From NCBI GenBank assembly GCA_002070215.1, contig MWCV01000019.1, positions 1 through 47,097 of the forward strand: 47,097 nt of DNA, in the 5' to 3' direction. This document shows, in pieces, positions 29,819 to 37,667 of the stretch (positions are counted from its first letter, which is position 1; every line of letters begins with the position of its first letter). Origin of the DNA: Chloroflexi bacterium ADurb.Bin180 (GTDB lineage Bacteria > Chloroflexota > Anaerolineae > UBA2200). Both the position numbers and the translations under genes were made by a program. The notes under the pieces were generated by a model. It saw only the letters and a program-made list of their open reading frames with translations. It did no database searches and had not been told where the DNA came from.

Positions 29819-32296
29819 CTAGCGCAAGACGGTGATCTGAACTGCCTCGGAACAGAAGGACCGTCCCACAGGGTCGGTCAGTTCGGCGACAAAGGTGTGC
29901 TCGCCCGGCGTGAGCTGCCACAGCGTCGCGTACGGAGGTGAGGTCAGCTCGTTCAGAAGCTGATCGTCGGCGTACAGGCGAAGCGACGCCACTTCCACCG
30001 AGGCCTGGGCGCGCACCTCGATGCGTTGTGAGTCTTCGGGAACAGAGGATACCATCCGGTAAGTGGTGCCGGCGCGCGGGCTAACCAGGACGACCGCCGG
30101 CGCGGGTTTCGCAGAGCCGCCGGCCGGACTCGTCCGGTCGATGAAGTAGTGAACCCCCACGCGGTACTGCTGCTCGGCCACCCAGTCGGCCGCTTCTGCT
30201 GGCAAAAAGACCCCAACCTGTCGGCGCAGGTACTCGGGCCGGGTATCAGGCGAGGCCAGCTCGCCAGTGCGTGAGTCGACCTCGACCCGGCGATGCATTG
30301 TGCAGGTCGCAGTCGGGCCGTGTCCCTCGATGAACCACTCCTGGCGAACGGGACACCACGGCCCCGGAAGCGCCCCTGACTCGGCGCACACGGTCTCCCT
30401 GACCATCCCCTGAGGTACGTCGAAAGGCAGCACTGCCTGGCCCTTCAGTGCCTCGAGCATGACATCATGCCAGAGCGGAGCGGCCCCGCTGATCCCGGAC
30501 ACATCGACCATGGGCGAGTTGTCCGCGTTGCCCGTCCACACGCCCACCACGAGCTGCGGCGTGTAGCCCACGGTCCAGTTGTCTCGCCAGTCGGTAGTAG
30601 TTCCTGTCTTGGCGGCAGCGGGTCGATCCAGGGTGAGTGCGCTATCTTCGCCAAAGGCAGGGATTCTCGCCTCGTCGTCGGCCAGGATGTCCGTGATCCA
30701 GAAGGCTACCTTCTCATCGAGGACGCGCGCGCGAGCCGGCGTAGCCGCCTGCCTGAGCAGAGCGCCGGAAGCGGCCTCCACGCGCGTGATGGCCACCGGG
30801 TCAACCCTCAGGCCGCCAGACGCAAAGGCCGCGTAGGCTGCCGTGAGGTCAAGCAGCCTGACCTCACCACCGCCGAGCGTGAGAGACAGACCGTAGCGCT
30901 GCGGGTCGGTAAGCGTAGAGAGGCCCATCCGCTGTGCCAGATTCACGACCTGCGGAACGCCAACGTGATCGAGGGTCTTGACCGCAACCACATTCAGCGA
31001 CGAGCCGAGCGCCTCCCGCAGGAGCACCGGGCCGTGGTAGATACGGTCATAGTTCACCGGAACGTAGGTCGCGCCTTCACGCGTGGTAAAGGCCGACTCG
31101 ATATCCAGTACCATCGTGGCCGGCGTCCAGGCGGGGTCGTTGCTGAACGCAGCGGCGTAGGTCACCGGTTTGATAGCCGAGCCCGGCTGCCGGGGCATCA
31201 GGGCGACGTTGACTGCCCCGCTGATGCGCAAGTCAAAGTAGTCCGGGCTGCCCAGCATGGCCAGAATCTGCCCGTTGCGCGGGTCGATGGCTACCACCGC
31301 GGCGTCGGTGACGTTGTGCGCTGGCTCGTTCACCTGCGCCACAGAGAGCTGGCTCAGGTGGTAGCGCGCGAGGGATTCCACGCGGGCCTGGAGGTCCACG
31401 TCCAGCGTGGTGTGCACCCGCAGGCCGAGCCGGTAGATCTGCTCATCCCCAAACTCCTGGCGCAGCAACCCCCAGACGTACATTATAAAGTGCGGAGCAC
31501 GAATGGGAAAGGGAGTGGCCGCATAGTGGAGCTGCTCGTTCGCCGCCTGCTCTGCCTCCTGAGGCGCAAGCAAACCTTGTTTTACCAACAGCCCCAGAAC
31601 CACCGCCTGACGAGCCTGTGCGGCTGCTGGGTCGCTCAATGGGTCGTAGAGGGCCGGCGCCTGAGGAAGCCCGGCGATGAGGGCACACTCAGCCAGGTCC
31701 AGATCCTGAACCGGCTTGCCAAAGTAGGTGCGAGAGGCTGCTTCCACGCCGTAGGCCAGGTTGCCGTAGTAGATCTGGTTCAGGTAAAGCTCGAGAATGC
31801 GCTCCTTGCTCAGCGTCCTGGCCAGCCGGAAGGCGAGGATGGACTCGCGCAGCTTGCGCCGCAGGGTTCGCGGGGTGCGTTCCTCAGGACTCAGAAGCAG
31901 ATAGCGTGCCAACTGCTGGGTGATGGTACTGCCCCCGGAGAGCACCTCACCGCCGCGCAGGTTGATCCAGAGAGCGCGCAGGATGGCCCGCGCGTCCACA
32001 CCGGGATTGGCGTAAAAACTGGCATCTTCCGTAGCGACTGTAGCCTCACGCAGCCACAAGGGGATCGACTCGAAGGACACCGGCTGGTGCCGGCCCAGAT
32101 TGGGGTCGAGAATCTCGTACAGCACCCGACCGCGTCGATCATAGATGATCGTGCTAGGGGCGATTCCCGCGCTGGATACCCGACGAGGATCTGGCAGGTC
32201 GCGGAGCAGCCATAGGTAGACTGCTCCGCCGATGACGACGAGTGCGCCGGTCAGGAGCAGAGCCAGACGTGATCTGGTAAGCATCTTCTTGGCCAT
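29819..32296 (-). CDS. pbpC: Penicillin-binding protein 1C, bifunctional glycosyltransferase/transpeptidase
   Basis: A class A PBP of 825 residues that polymerises and may cross-link peptidoglycan outside the inner membrane. An N-terminal helix (residues ~8-30) anchors it. The GT51 domain has EDASFY with catalytic Glu90 and GGSTITQQLAR. The transpeptidase domain has SAIK with Ser373, SLN and KTGTT. The C-terminal ~90 residues form a BiPBP_C-like beta domain (LVSPRAGTTYRM...AEL), the PBP1C hallmark. In many bacteria the PBP1C gene adjoins an alpha-2-macroglobulin gene; here they are 4 kb apart. ATG 32296 is used, though ATG 32284 with AAGAAG upstream is possible. It follows the CAAX protease gene by 70 bp and is probably cotranscribed. 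Confidence 0.93.
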   Translation of the reverse strand: MAKKMLTRSRLALLLTGALVVIGGAVYLWLLRDLPDPRRVSSAGIAPSTIIYDRRGRVLYEILDPNLGRHQPVSFESIPLWLREATVATEDASFYANPGVDARAILRALWINLRGGEVLSGGSTITQQLARYLLLSPEERTPRTLRRKLRESILAFRLARTLSKERILELYLNQIYYGNLAYGVEAASRTYFGKPVQDLDLAECALIAGLPQAPALYDPLSDPAAAQARQAVVLGLLVKQGLLAPQEAEQAANEQLHYAATPFPIRAPHFIMYVWGLLRQEFGDEQIYRLGLRVHTTLDVDLQARVESLARYHLSQLSVAQVNEPAHNVTDAAVVAIDPRNGQILAMLGSPDYFDLRISGAVNVALMPRQPGSAIKPVTYAAAFSNDPAWTPATMVLDIESAFTTREGATYVPVNYDRIYHGPVLLREALGSSLNVVAVKTLDHVGVPQVVNLAQRMGLSTLTDPQRYGLSLTLGGGEVRLLDLTAAYAAFASGGLRVDPVAITRVEAASGALLRQAATPARARVLDEKVAFWITDILADDEARIPAFGEDSALTLDRPAAAKTGTTTDWRDNWTVGYTPQLVVGVWTGNADNSPMVDVSGISGAAPLWHDVMLEALKGQAVLPFDVPQGMVRETVCAESGALPGPWCPVRQEWFIEGHGPTATCTMHRRVEVDSRTGELASPDTRPEYLRRQVGVFLPAEAADWVAEQQYRVGVHYFIDRTSPAGGSAKPAPAVVLVSPRAGTTYRMVSSVPEDSQRIEVRAQASVEVASLRLYADDQLLNELTSPPYATLWQLTPGEHTFVAELTDPVGRSFCSEAVQITVLR

Positions 32297-32366
32297 GGTA
32301 CTCGATCAGTGGACGACGTGCGCGCGGCCGCTGTTCCCACGGGCGCACGGAAGCGGCGACGTCAGT

Positions 32367-33149
32367 CTAGAGCGCCAGTCGCTCGCTCACATAGAGCAGC
32401 AGGAAGGACAGGCTGTTGATGAAGGTGTGAACAAAGATGGCCGGCCACAGGGAGCCGGTCAGCTCGAGCAGCCCGGCGAACAGCACGCCGAGCAAGAAGA
32501 TGGGCGGGTAGGAGGTCGGCAGGATGTGAATCAGCGCAAAGATCAAGCCGTTGAGCAGCAGCGCCCACTTCAGGCCCAGATGCTGCCTCATACCGGCGAA
32601 CAGGTAGCCGCGGAAGAAGACCTCCTCGGCAAAGGGTCCGACCAGACCGCCGGCCAGGAGGGCAGCAACGAGCCCGCCGATTCCGCCGCCAAAAAGGGGC
32701 AGCATGTTGGGTTGGGTACGCAGATTGAAAAGGCTGAGCACCAGCGACCAGATGACGGTGCCGGTCATTGCCAGTGCCCACGCCGCGCATCCCAGGACCA
32801 GGCCACGCACCATACTGAAGGGCCTGAAGCCTACGCTGGACCAGCCCAGCCCATGCCGGCGCAGACCAAACCACCACACCGGCAGCAGCAGGCCCAGTTC
32901 ACCGATGAGGGTGATCGCGCCGGTGACCTGCTTGGGGAGTGGCGCCGACAGGCGTGACTGAAGCACTGCCAGCGCAGCAGTGAGGGCGAAGGTCAGGACA
33001 AACATGGAGGCAAGGCCGCTAACGCCCACCGCCACCAACTCCCGCTTTGACCAGGGCAGCGACGGTGGGGGAGTGCCGCGGTCCTCGAGCAGATTGCCTC
33101 CTGGTACCGTAGAGATGCCGCTGTCGGCAAGGTCCGGCTGGTTGCTCAT
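32367..33149 (-). CDS. CAAX-family (CPBP) intramembrane metalloprotease
   Basis: A 260-residue membrane protein of the Abi/CAAX family, glutamic-type intramembrane proteases related to Rce1. Motif 1 is EEVFFRG, motif 2 FALIH, motif 3 HTFINS, all with the catalytic Glu and His residues in place. About seven hydrophobic helices are visible. Substrates in bacteria are mostly unknown; some members act in bacteriocin immunity or peptide processing. ATG 33149 is chosen because GAAGGAT lies about 7 nt upstream and the longer frame has no support. It is transcribed from the promoter at 33259-33287 and precedes pbpC. Confidence 0.88.
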   Translation of the reverse strand: MSNQPDLADSGISTVPGGNLLEDRGTPPPSLPWSKRELVAVGVSGLASMFVLTFALTAALAVLQSRLSAPLPKQVTGAITLIGELGLLLPVWWFGLRRHGLGWSSVGFRPFSMVRGLVLGCAAWALAMTGTVIWSLVLSLFNLRTQPNMLPLFGGGIGGLVAALLAGGLVGPFAEEVFFRGYLFAGMRQHLGLKWALLLNGLIFALIHILPTSYPPIFLLGVLFAGLLELTGSLWPAIFVHTFINSLSFLLLYVSERLAL

Positions 33150-33213
33150 GCGCACGATCCTTCTCCACGCCGCTCGAGGCAGCGCGCCAAAGATGGGGAG
33201 TGGATATGGCCTC

Positions 33214-33229
33214 CCGCAGCGCGCTGCGG
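33214..33229. promoter_or_regulatory. Perfect 16-bp palindrome in the CAAX protease leader
   Basis: CCGCAGCGCGCTGCGG lies about 23-38 nt downstream of the predicted start of the minus-strand CAAX protease transcript. It could be an operator for a dimeric regulator or an RNA hairpin. The position resembles that of the palindrome at 6125-6142. Confidence 0.35.
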
Positions 33230-33258
33230 TAGAATCGGCCGTGACTTGGCTGGCCACG

Positions 33259-33287
33259 AGTATAGAGCCAAGTAGGATGGTGGTCAA
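33259..33287 (-). promoter_or_regulatory. Promoter of the CAAX protease-pbpC unit
   Basis: On the minus strand TTGACC (33287-33282) and TATACT (33264-33259) are 17 bp apart. Start near 33252 leaves a leader of about 100 nt. Confidence 0.65.
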
Positions 33288-33441
33288 CATCGACCTGATG
33301 GAAGACAAATGCGCTCCGGGGTCATCCGACCAAGAGCCATCGGTGACATAATACAGACACCTGGCCCTACGAGGAGAGCAGCAGGGCAGAGCTTGAGCCG
33401 CGTGACTCGGCAACCAGTGCCAGCCTCAGGGCCAGCGCTGG

Positions 33442-33470
33442 TTGCGGGCTCTGGCGGGTTGTGCTACAAT
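33442..33470 (+). promoter_or_regulatory. Promoter of the zinc-ribbon membrane protein unit
   Basis: TTGCGG (33442-33447) and TACAAT (33465-33470) with a 17-bp spacer, start near 33477, 62 nt before ATG 33539. The stretch 33288-33441 between this and the opposing promoter has no gene or clear site. Confidence 0.62.
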
Positions 33471-33538
33471 TGAACCGTGCACGGAATTGGTTTGCGCGAT
33501 CACACGGGAGCTTCTGAACGGGAGAAGAGGTGCCGCCC

Positions 33539-34168
33539 ATGACCGAGCAAGTTGTGCTATGCCCCCAGTGTCAGGGTCAAGTTTGCTTTTCGGGCCCCCG
33601 CCGTTTTGTGCAGTGTGCCTGCTGCGGGAGCAACCTGGTAATCCGATGTGACGAAGCAGGGCAAGCCAGCCTCGAGATGCCAGGCCCGGCCTTTCTCGAG
33701 CTGGCCGCCACCAGCCCGGGAGAGCGAGCCAAGAGCCTGGCCCTCCAGGTCTCGGACGCCCAGGAGGAGCTGCAGTTGAGACAGGCCGAAGTAGATGCCA
33801 CCTCTACCGCCTACTGGCGAGGGCGACTCGGGCTGCAGCGGGTGATCGCTGGTTCGCAGAACTGCACCTATGTTTCGGGCCTGCTGTGCGCTGCGGCTGG
33901 CTTTCTGGCGCTGTTCGCCCTGCAGTCTGACGAACGCCTGTATGGGGGAGCGATTGCCCTGCTGATAGCGCTGGTAGCCTGGGCATTCCAAAGGGAATGG
34001 CGAAGCGAAGAGAAGCTCGGGGAGGCCGACCTGGCCGGCTCGCTCGCTGCTGTGGCTGAGGCCAGGGCCGCCTACGACGCCACAATGAACCGCCTGGCCG
34101 ACCTCTCTTGCGAGCAGTCCATCTGCGTGGCGTTTGCGAGCGGCGCAACGGAAGCAGCACCGGCATGA
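33539..34168 (+). CDS. Zinc-ribbon membrane protein of unknown function
   Basis: The 209-residue product begins with a zinc ribbon (CPQCQGQV...CACCGSN; Cys pairs C-x2-C), continues through a charged helical segment (SLALQVSDAQEELQLRQAEV) that looks like a coiled coil, and has two adjacent hydrophobic stretches (TYVSGLLCAAAGFLALFAL and YGGAIALLIALVAWAF) forming a hairpin. A second charged helix follows. No known family is recognised. ATG 33539 has GGAGAAGAGG 8 nt upstream. Its stop overlaps the next gene as ATGA, so it is coupled to the oxidoreductase gamma subunit; whether the two proteins interact is unknown. Confidence 0.7.
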   Translation: MTEQVVLCPQCQGQVCFSGPRRFVQCACCGSNLVIRCDEAGQASLEMPGPAFLELAATSPGERAKSLALQVSDAQEELQLRQAEVDATSTAYWRGRLGLQRVIAGSQNCTYVSGLLCAAAGFLALFALQSDERLYGGAIALLIALVAWAFQREWRSEEKLGEADLAGSLAAVAEARAAYDATMNRLADLSCEQSICVAFASGATEAAPA

Positions 34169-34710
34169 GACTGCCTTTTGAAGTTGAACTGGCCGGTGAA
34201 GGCGGGCAAGGGGTAGTACTCGCAGCAATCATCCTGGCCGACGCGGCGGCGACCTATGACGGCCGCTTTGTCGCCCAGTCGGCCTCCTACGGCCCCGAGG
34301 CCAGGGGGGGACTGACCAGGTCCGAAGTAGTCATCAGCGACCAGGAGATCGATTATCCCAAGGTAGTTCGTCCGGACCTGCTCGTAGCGATGAATCAGGA
34401 CGCTTGCGACAAGTACGCCAGCCGGCTGAAGCCAGACGGAGTGCTGGTGGTTGACTCGACCCACGTGAGCATCGCGCCGCCGGGCAGGGTGTACGCCGTG
34501 CCCATCACCAGACTGGCAGAGGAGTCCACCGGGCGGCTGGTTACGGCCAACGTCGTGGCCCTGGGAGTCATCGTGGGGATTTCGGGCGCCGTGTCCGACG
34601 CCGCAGCGGAGAGCGCCGTGCGGGCCAGGTCTCCGGAAGGGACGGCGGAGGTCAATCTCAAGGCACTGCACGCGGGGCTGACGGCGGCGCGGGCAGCAGC
34701 ACTGCAGTGA
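34165..34710 (+). CDS. 2-oxoacid:ferredoxin oxidoreductase gamma subunit (orphan)
   Basis: The 181-residue protein matches the gamma domain of pyruvate/ketoisovalerate/2-oxoglutarate ferredoxin oxidoreductases: GEGGQGVVLAA near the start, SYGPEARGG and RSEVVIS, followed by VLVVDSTHV and TANVVALG. These complexes convert 2-oxoacids and CoA to acyl-CoA and reduce ferredoxin. Neither the thiamine-diphosphate beta subunit nor the alpha subunit is encoded nearby, so it is an orphan here or works with partners elsewhere. It overlaps the upstream zinc-ribbon gene by 4 nt and is followed by a strong terminator. Confidence 0.85.
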   Translation: MRLPFEVELAGEGGQGVVLAAIILADAAATYDGRFVAQSASYGPEARGGLTRSEVVISDQEIDYPKVVRPDLLVAMNQDACDKYASRLKPDGVLVVDSTHVSIAPPGRVYAVPITRLAEESTGRLVTANVVALGVIVGISGAVSDAAAESAVRARSPEGTAEVNLKALHAGLTAARAAALQ

Positions 34711-34732
34711 GCAGGCGGGAGACTGCAGCTCG

Positions 34733-34765
34733 AGACCCGGTCGGAGGCAGGCACCGGGTCTTTTT
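34733..34765 (+). terminator. Strong intrinsic terminator before the NUDIX gene
   Basis: AGACCCGGT (34733-34741) pairs with ACCGGGTCT (34753-34761) and continues into a run of five T (34761-34765). It is the best terminator in the window and ends only 12 nt before the next ATG. Confidence 0.85.
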
Positions 34766-34777
34766 GTGGGAGGATGA

Positions 34778-35362
34778 ATGAGGGTCGAGTTCACCGGGAA
34801 GCATCGCGAGTACGACGGGTTCTTCAAGCTCGATTCGTACGCTCTGCGCTTTCAGCGCTATGACGGCACCATGACCCGGCCTGTGGAGAGGCTGGTGTTC
34901 GAACGGGGTGACTCAGCGGCCGTGTTGCTATACGATAGCGAGGGACGGACGGTTGTGCTGGTCGAGCAGTTTCGCTTGCCGGCGTACCTCCGGGAGGAGG
35001 GAAATGGAACGCTGCTCGAGGTCGTCGCCGGCACGATAGAGGAGGGTCGCGCCCCCGAGGACGTGGCGCGATGTGAAGTGGTCGAGGAGGCGGGTTTTTC
35101 GCTGCAACAGCTCGAGCCAGTGGGCTGCTTTTACGTCAGCCCGGGCGCCTGCACCGAGCGCATCTGGCTCTACATCGCCTGGGTCAAGCCGCAGGACAGG
35201 ATCGGCAGCGGCGGGGGAGTGGGCGACGGCGAGAGCATTCGAATACACGAAATGCCATTGGCCGAGGCGCTGCTCCGGGTTCAAGAGGGCAAGATACGCG
35301 ACGCCAAGACGATCATCGCTTTGCAGCATCTGGCACTGAGCCTGAGGCACGACGATGCCTAG
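34778..35362 (+). CDS. NUDIX hydrolase, ADP-ribose/nucleoside-diphosphate-sugar pyrophosphatase type
   Basis: This 194-residue enzyme hydrolyses nucleoside diphosphates linked to another moiety. The Nudix box reads GTIEEGRAPEDVARCEVVEEAGF; the metal-binding EVVEEAG core is intact, while the first Glu is Arg and the usual Arg before Glu is Cys. The preceding VVLVEQFRLPAYL stretch is typical of ADP-ribose or GDP-mannose pyrophosphatase-like enzymes, and SPGACTERIWLY follows. ATG 34778 has GGGAGG about 4 nt upstream. The terminator at 34733-34765 lies just before it, and it overlaps the next gene by 8 nt. The substrate cannot be fixed. Confidence 0.86.
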   Translation: MRVEFTGKHREYDGFFKLDSYALRFQRYDGTMTRPVERLVFERGDSAAVLLYDSEGRTVVLVEQFRLPAYLREEGNGTLLEVVAGTIEEGRAPEDVARCEVVEEAGFSLQQLEPVGCFYVSPGACTERIWLYIAWVKPQDRIGSGGGVGDGESIRIHEMPLAEALLRVQEGKIRDAKTIIALQHLALSLRHDDA

Positions 35363-36806
35363 GCCTGCCCTGATCTCGGATCCGTCGCTGAGCAGCCTGC
35401 TCGCGCGCATTGCGGCAGAGTATCCGGGCCTCTATCTGGCCGGAGGGCGCATTCGCGATTGGCTGCTGGGCCGCGAGGGCCGCGATGTCGACCTGTGCGT
35501 CGCTCGTGGGGCGATACGCCTGGCTAGGGGCATTGCCAACGCCACGGGAGGAGCGTTCTACATCCTCGATGACGACACGGATGCGGCGCGCATCCTCTAC
35601 CAGGAAAGCGGCCTCGTCGTCGACCTGGCCAGCCTGCGTGGTGGTGACATAATCAGCGATCTCAAAGCCAGGGATCTGACCATCAACGCCATGGCAGTGC
35701 GTCTGGCGGATGTAGCACTTGCCGAGCCACGGCTGATCGATCCGTGTCACGGGCGCCAAGACCTCGAGGCGAGAGTGGTCCGCGCGACCTCGGAGGAGGC
35801 GTTTCGGCACGATCCAGTCCGGCTGCTGCGAGCGGTGCGGCTGGAGGCAGTGCTGCGCTTCAGGATTGAACCGCAAACAGAGGCCTGGATCAGGAGAGAC
35901 GCCAGCCTGCTGCCCAACTCCTCACCGGAGCGGATACGCTACGAGCTCTTGCAGATCCTGGCCACCGCCGGCGTGGCGAACCACGTCTTGAGGCTGCACA
36001 CGCTCGGCCTGCTCGCGTCGGCACTGCCAGAAGTGGCCCTGCTGGCGGGGTCACCGTCCTCGCCAGAAAGGGGCGCCGCCAGTCAGCTTGAGTGGACCCT
36101 GGCCGTGCTGACGGGCATTGAACGTCTCGAGACGCAAGGCAACTGGCTGGCGGAAGAAGAGAAGGTGCTGGGACCGTTCTCGGTCGAGCTGGCGCGGTAT
36201 CTGGAAACCGCCATCTGCGACCAACGCACGCGCGGTCTCTTGCTCCGCTGGGCGGCACTCCTTCAGCGAATCGATGATGTCGACGCCGCACACTCCGAGA
36301 GCCAGGCCCACGAGAGCGGAGGCAACGTCTCAGGCGATCCTGCGGCCGAGATCACAGAGAGATTCCATTTCTCCGCGCAGGAAGTGAACCTGGCGCGTTC
36401 GACGGTGGCCAACGCGCAGGGGCTGTTGCGCCTGGCGGCGAAAGGCATGTGGGACCGCCGCGACCTCTACCGCTACTTTCAGCGAGCCATTGCCGGCCCC
36501 ATCGAGCCGCTGCTGCTGGCCCGGGCCAGCCAGCCCATCCTGCCAGGCAAGCAAAGGCCCAACGGCGAGAGCCTGAGCCGGCTGGCTTCTGAGATTCTGG
36601 GGCACTACTTTCTGCACCCGGAGGAGCTGGTGACCCCGCCGACCATCGCCACCGGTGCAGACGTGATGGAATGGCTTGGTGTGGAGCAGGGTCCGGTGGT
36701 AGGTGCTGTGCTGCGCGAGATCCGCGAGGAGCAGGCCATGGGCCGGGTCTCGACGCGCGAACAGGCCAGGAAGCTGATTCGAGCAAGGCACGCCCGCGCG
36801 GACTAG
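35355..36806 (+). CDS. CCA-adding/poly(A) polymerase-family nucleotidyltransferase
   Basis: A 483-residue class II tRNA nucleotidyltransferase-like protein. The N-terminal palm has AGGRIRDWLLGREGRDVDL with the DxD metal motif, RDLTINAMA, and FRHDPVRLLRAVRLE as in CCA-adding and poly(A) enzymes. The ~250-residue C-terminal part is less conserved and carries no HD motif that I can identify. It would add CCA ends to tRNA or short A-tails to RNA; which one cannot be told from sequence. ATG 35355 overlaps the NUDIX stop. The gene ends at a CTAG shared with the convergent TrmO-like gene. Confidence 0.87.
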   Translation: MPRPALISDPSLSSLLARIAAEYPGLYLAGGRIRDWLLGREGRDVDLCVARGAIRLARGIANATGGAFYILDDDTDAARILYQESGLVVDLASLRGGDIISDLKARDLTINAMAVRLADVALAEPRLIDPCHGRQDLEARVVRATSEEAFRHDPVRLLRAVRLEAVLRFRIEPQTEAWIRRDASLLPNSSPERIRYELLQILATAGVANHVLRLHTLGLLASALPEVALLAGSPSSPERGAASQLEWTLAVLTGIERLETQGNWLAEEEKVLGPFSVELARYLETAICDQRTRGLLLRWAALLQRIDDVDAAHSESQAHESGGNVSGDPAAEITERFHFSAQEVNLARSTVANAQGLLRLAAKGMWDRRDLYRYFQRAIAGPIEPLLLARASQPILPGKQRPNGESLSRLASEILGHYFLHPEELVTPPTIATGADVMEWLGVEQGPVVGAVLREIREEQAMGRVSTREQARKLIRARHARAD

Positions 36807-37288
36807 CGGTTGGTCGTCCGGTCAGGGTCGTTCCACAGACGTGCTACCCACTCGGCCACGCGAGCCTGCGGATAGGCATCCCCGTCGGGCAGGTACGGCT
36901 TGACATCCAGAAGCGGCGTGCCGTTAAGCGCATCCAGCATGCGTACGACCAGGACATTTCCCTCTCGGGCCACCAGCGGACAGACCTGCAGCCCAATGGG
37001 ATTCGGCCTACGTGGCGTGCGGGTAGCAAAGATGCCCACCTCGGGCAGATCCTGGCGATTCATAGGATGAACGTGCACCTGAATCGGGGGACGGATCTTG
37101 CTCAGCCAGAAGAGGACGTGGACGTGGGAGAATGCCTCGATGCCCTCCAGCGCCGGTGCCCACTCTGGCCGCAGCACCAGTCGATGAATGGCCGACTCCC
37201 AGCCCTGGGGCACGCTGTCCAGAAAGTCGTTCTCGATCACCCCGATGGGACTGAGGCGCATGGCCGGTTGGGATGGGCGAGGCGGCAT
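36803..37288 (-). CDS. TrmO/TsaA-type tRNA methyltransferase (UPF0066)
   Basis: The 161-residue product belongs to the TrmO (YaeB/TsaA) family, S-adenosylmethionine-dependent enzymes that methylate N6-threonylcarbamoyladenosine at position 37 of tRNA. The family block RTPRRPNPIGL is present, and IGVIENDF near the start fits the conserved IGxIxS/N opening. ATG 37288 is used; ATG 37261 would begin MRLSPIGV. No strong ribosome-binding site precedes either, so it may depend on coupling to the upstream CBM48 gene 6 bp away. It overlaps the CCA-type gene by 4 bp at CTAG. Confidence 0.83.
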   Translation of the reverse strand: MPPRPSQPAMRLSPIGVIENDFLDSVPQGWESAIHRLVLRPEWAPALEGIEAFSHVHVLFWLSKIRPPIQVHVHPMNRQDLPEVGIFATRTPRRPNPIGLQVCPLVAREGNVLVVRMLDALNGTPLLDVKPYLPDGDAYPQARVAEWVARLWNDPDRTTNR

Positions 37289-37294
37289 AGCAAG

Positions 37295-37627
37295 TTAGGA
37301 ACGCTTCCGCTGGACTGTGGGAGCACCGACCGTTGAGACCACCGAGTTCGTGCCGCCATAGGGATTGGGCGCGTAGCCGTCGGCGTTCCAGTCGTTGTGC
37401 CACTCCCGGCCGTTGACCAGGTAGCGGAACTCGTAGGTCTTGTCGCGGTCGAGTTCCAGCGAGATGCTCCAGGTGGGATCGTTGCGCCCCCGGGTCATTG
37501 GATGAGACGCTTCGTTCCACTGGTTGAAATCGCCGACCAGGAACACCGAGTCTGCCCAGATCGCCGGCGGCAATTCAAAGCGCACATTGACCCGGGCGGG
37601 GTTGCTCGACGGGGTCTTGATTATCAT
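37295..37627 (-). CDS. Stand-alone CBM48/isoamylase early-set domain protein
   Basis: A 110-residue single-domain protein with the glycogen-binding early-set fold: VFLVGDFNQWNE and TYEFRYLVNGREWHND match the CBM48 domain found at the N-terminus of branching and debranching enzymes and in AMPK beta subunits. No catalytic domain is attached, so it could target glycogen or another alpha-glucan to a partner. A C-terminal TVQRKRS tail is basic. AAGGAG lies 8 nt before ATG 37627. It sits between the site-2 protease and TrmO-like genes. Confidence 0.85.
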   Translation of the reverse strand: MIIKTPSSNPARVNVRFELPPAIWADSVFLVGDFNQWNEASHPMTRGRNDPTWSISLELDRDKTYEFRYLVNGREWHNDWNADGYAPNPYGGTNSVVSTVGAPTVQRKRS

Positions 37628-37667
37628 CGCTTGACTCCTTGAGCGTCATCGCTCAGACAGACGGCTT

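Noticed and set aside
30467-32215. 582-codon plus-strand open frame across pbpC
   Set aside because: Antisense to a PBP1C with all catalytic motifs; Arg/Gln/His-rich product with no recognisable domain.
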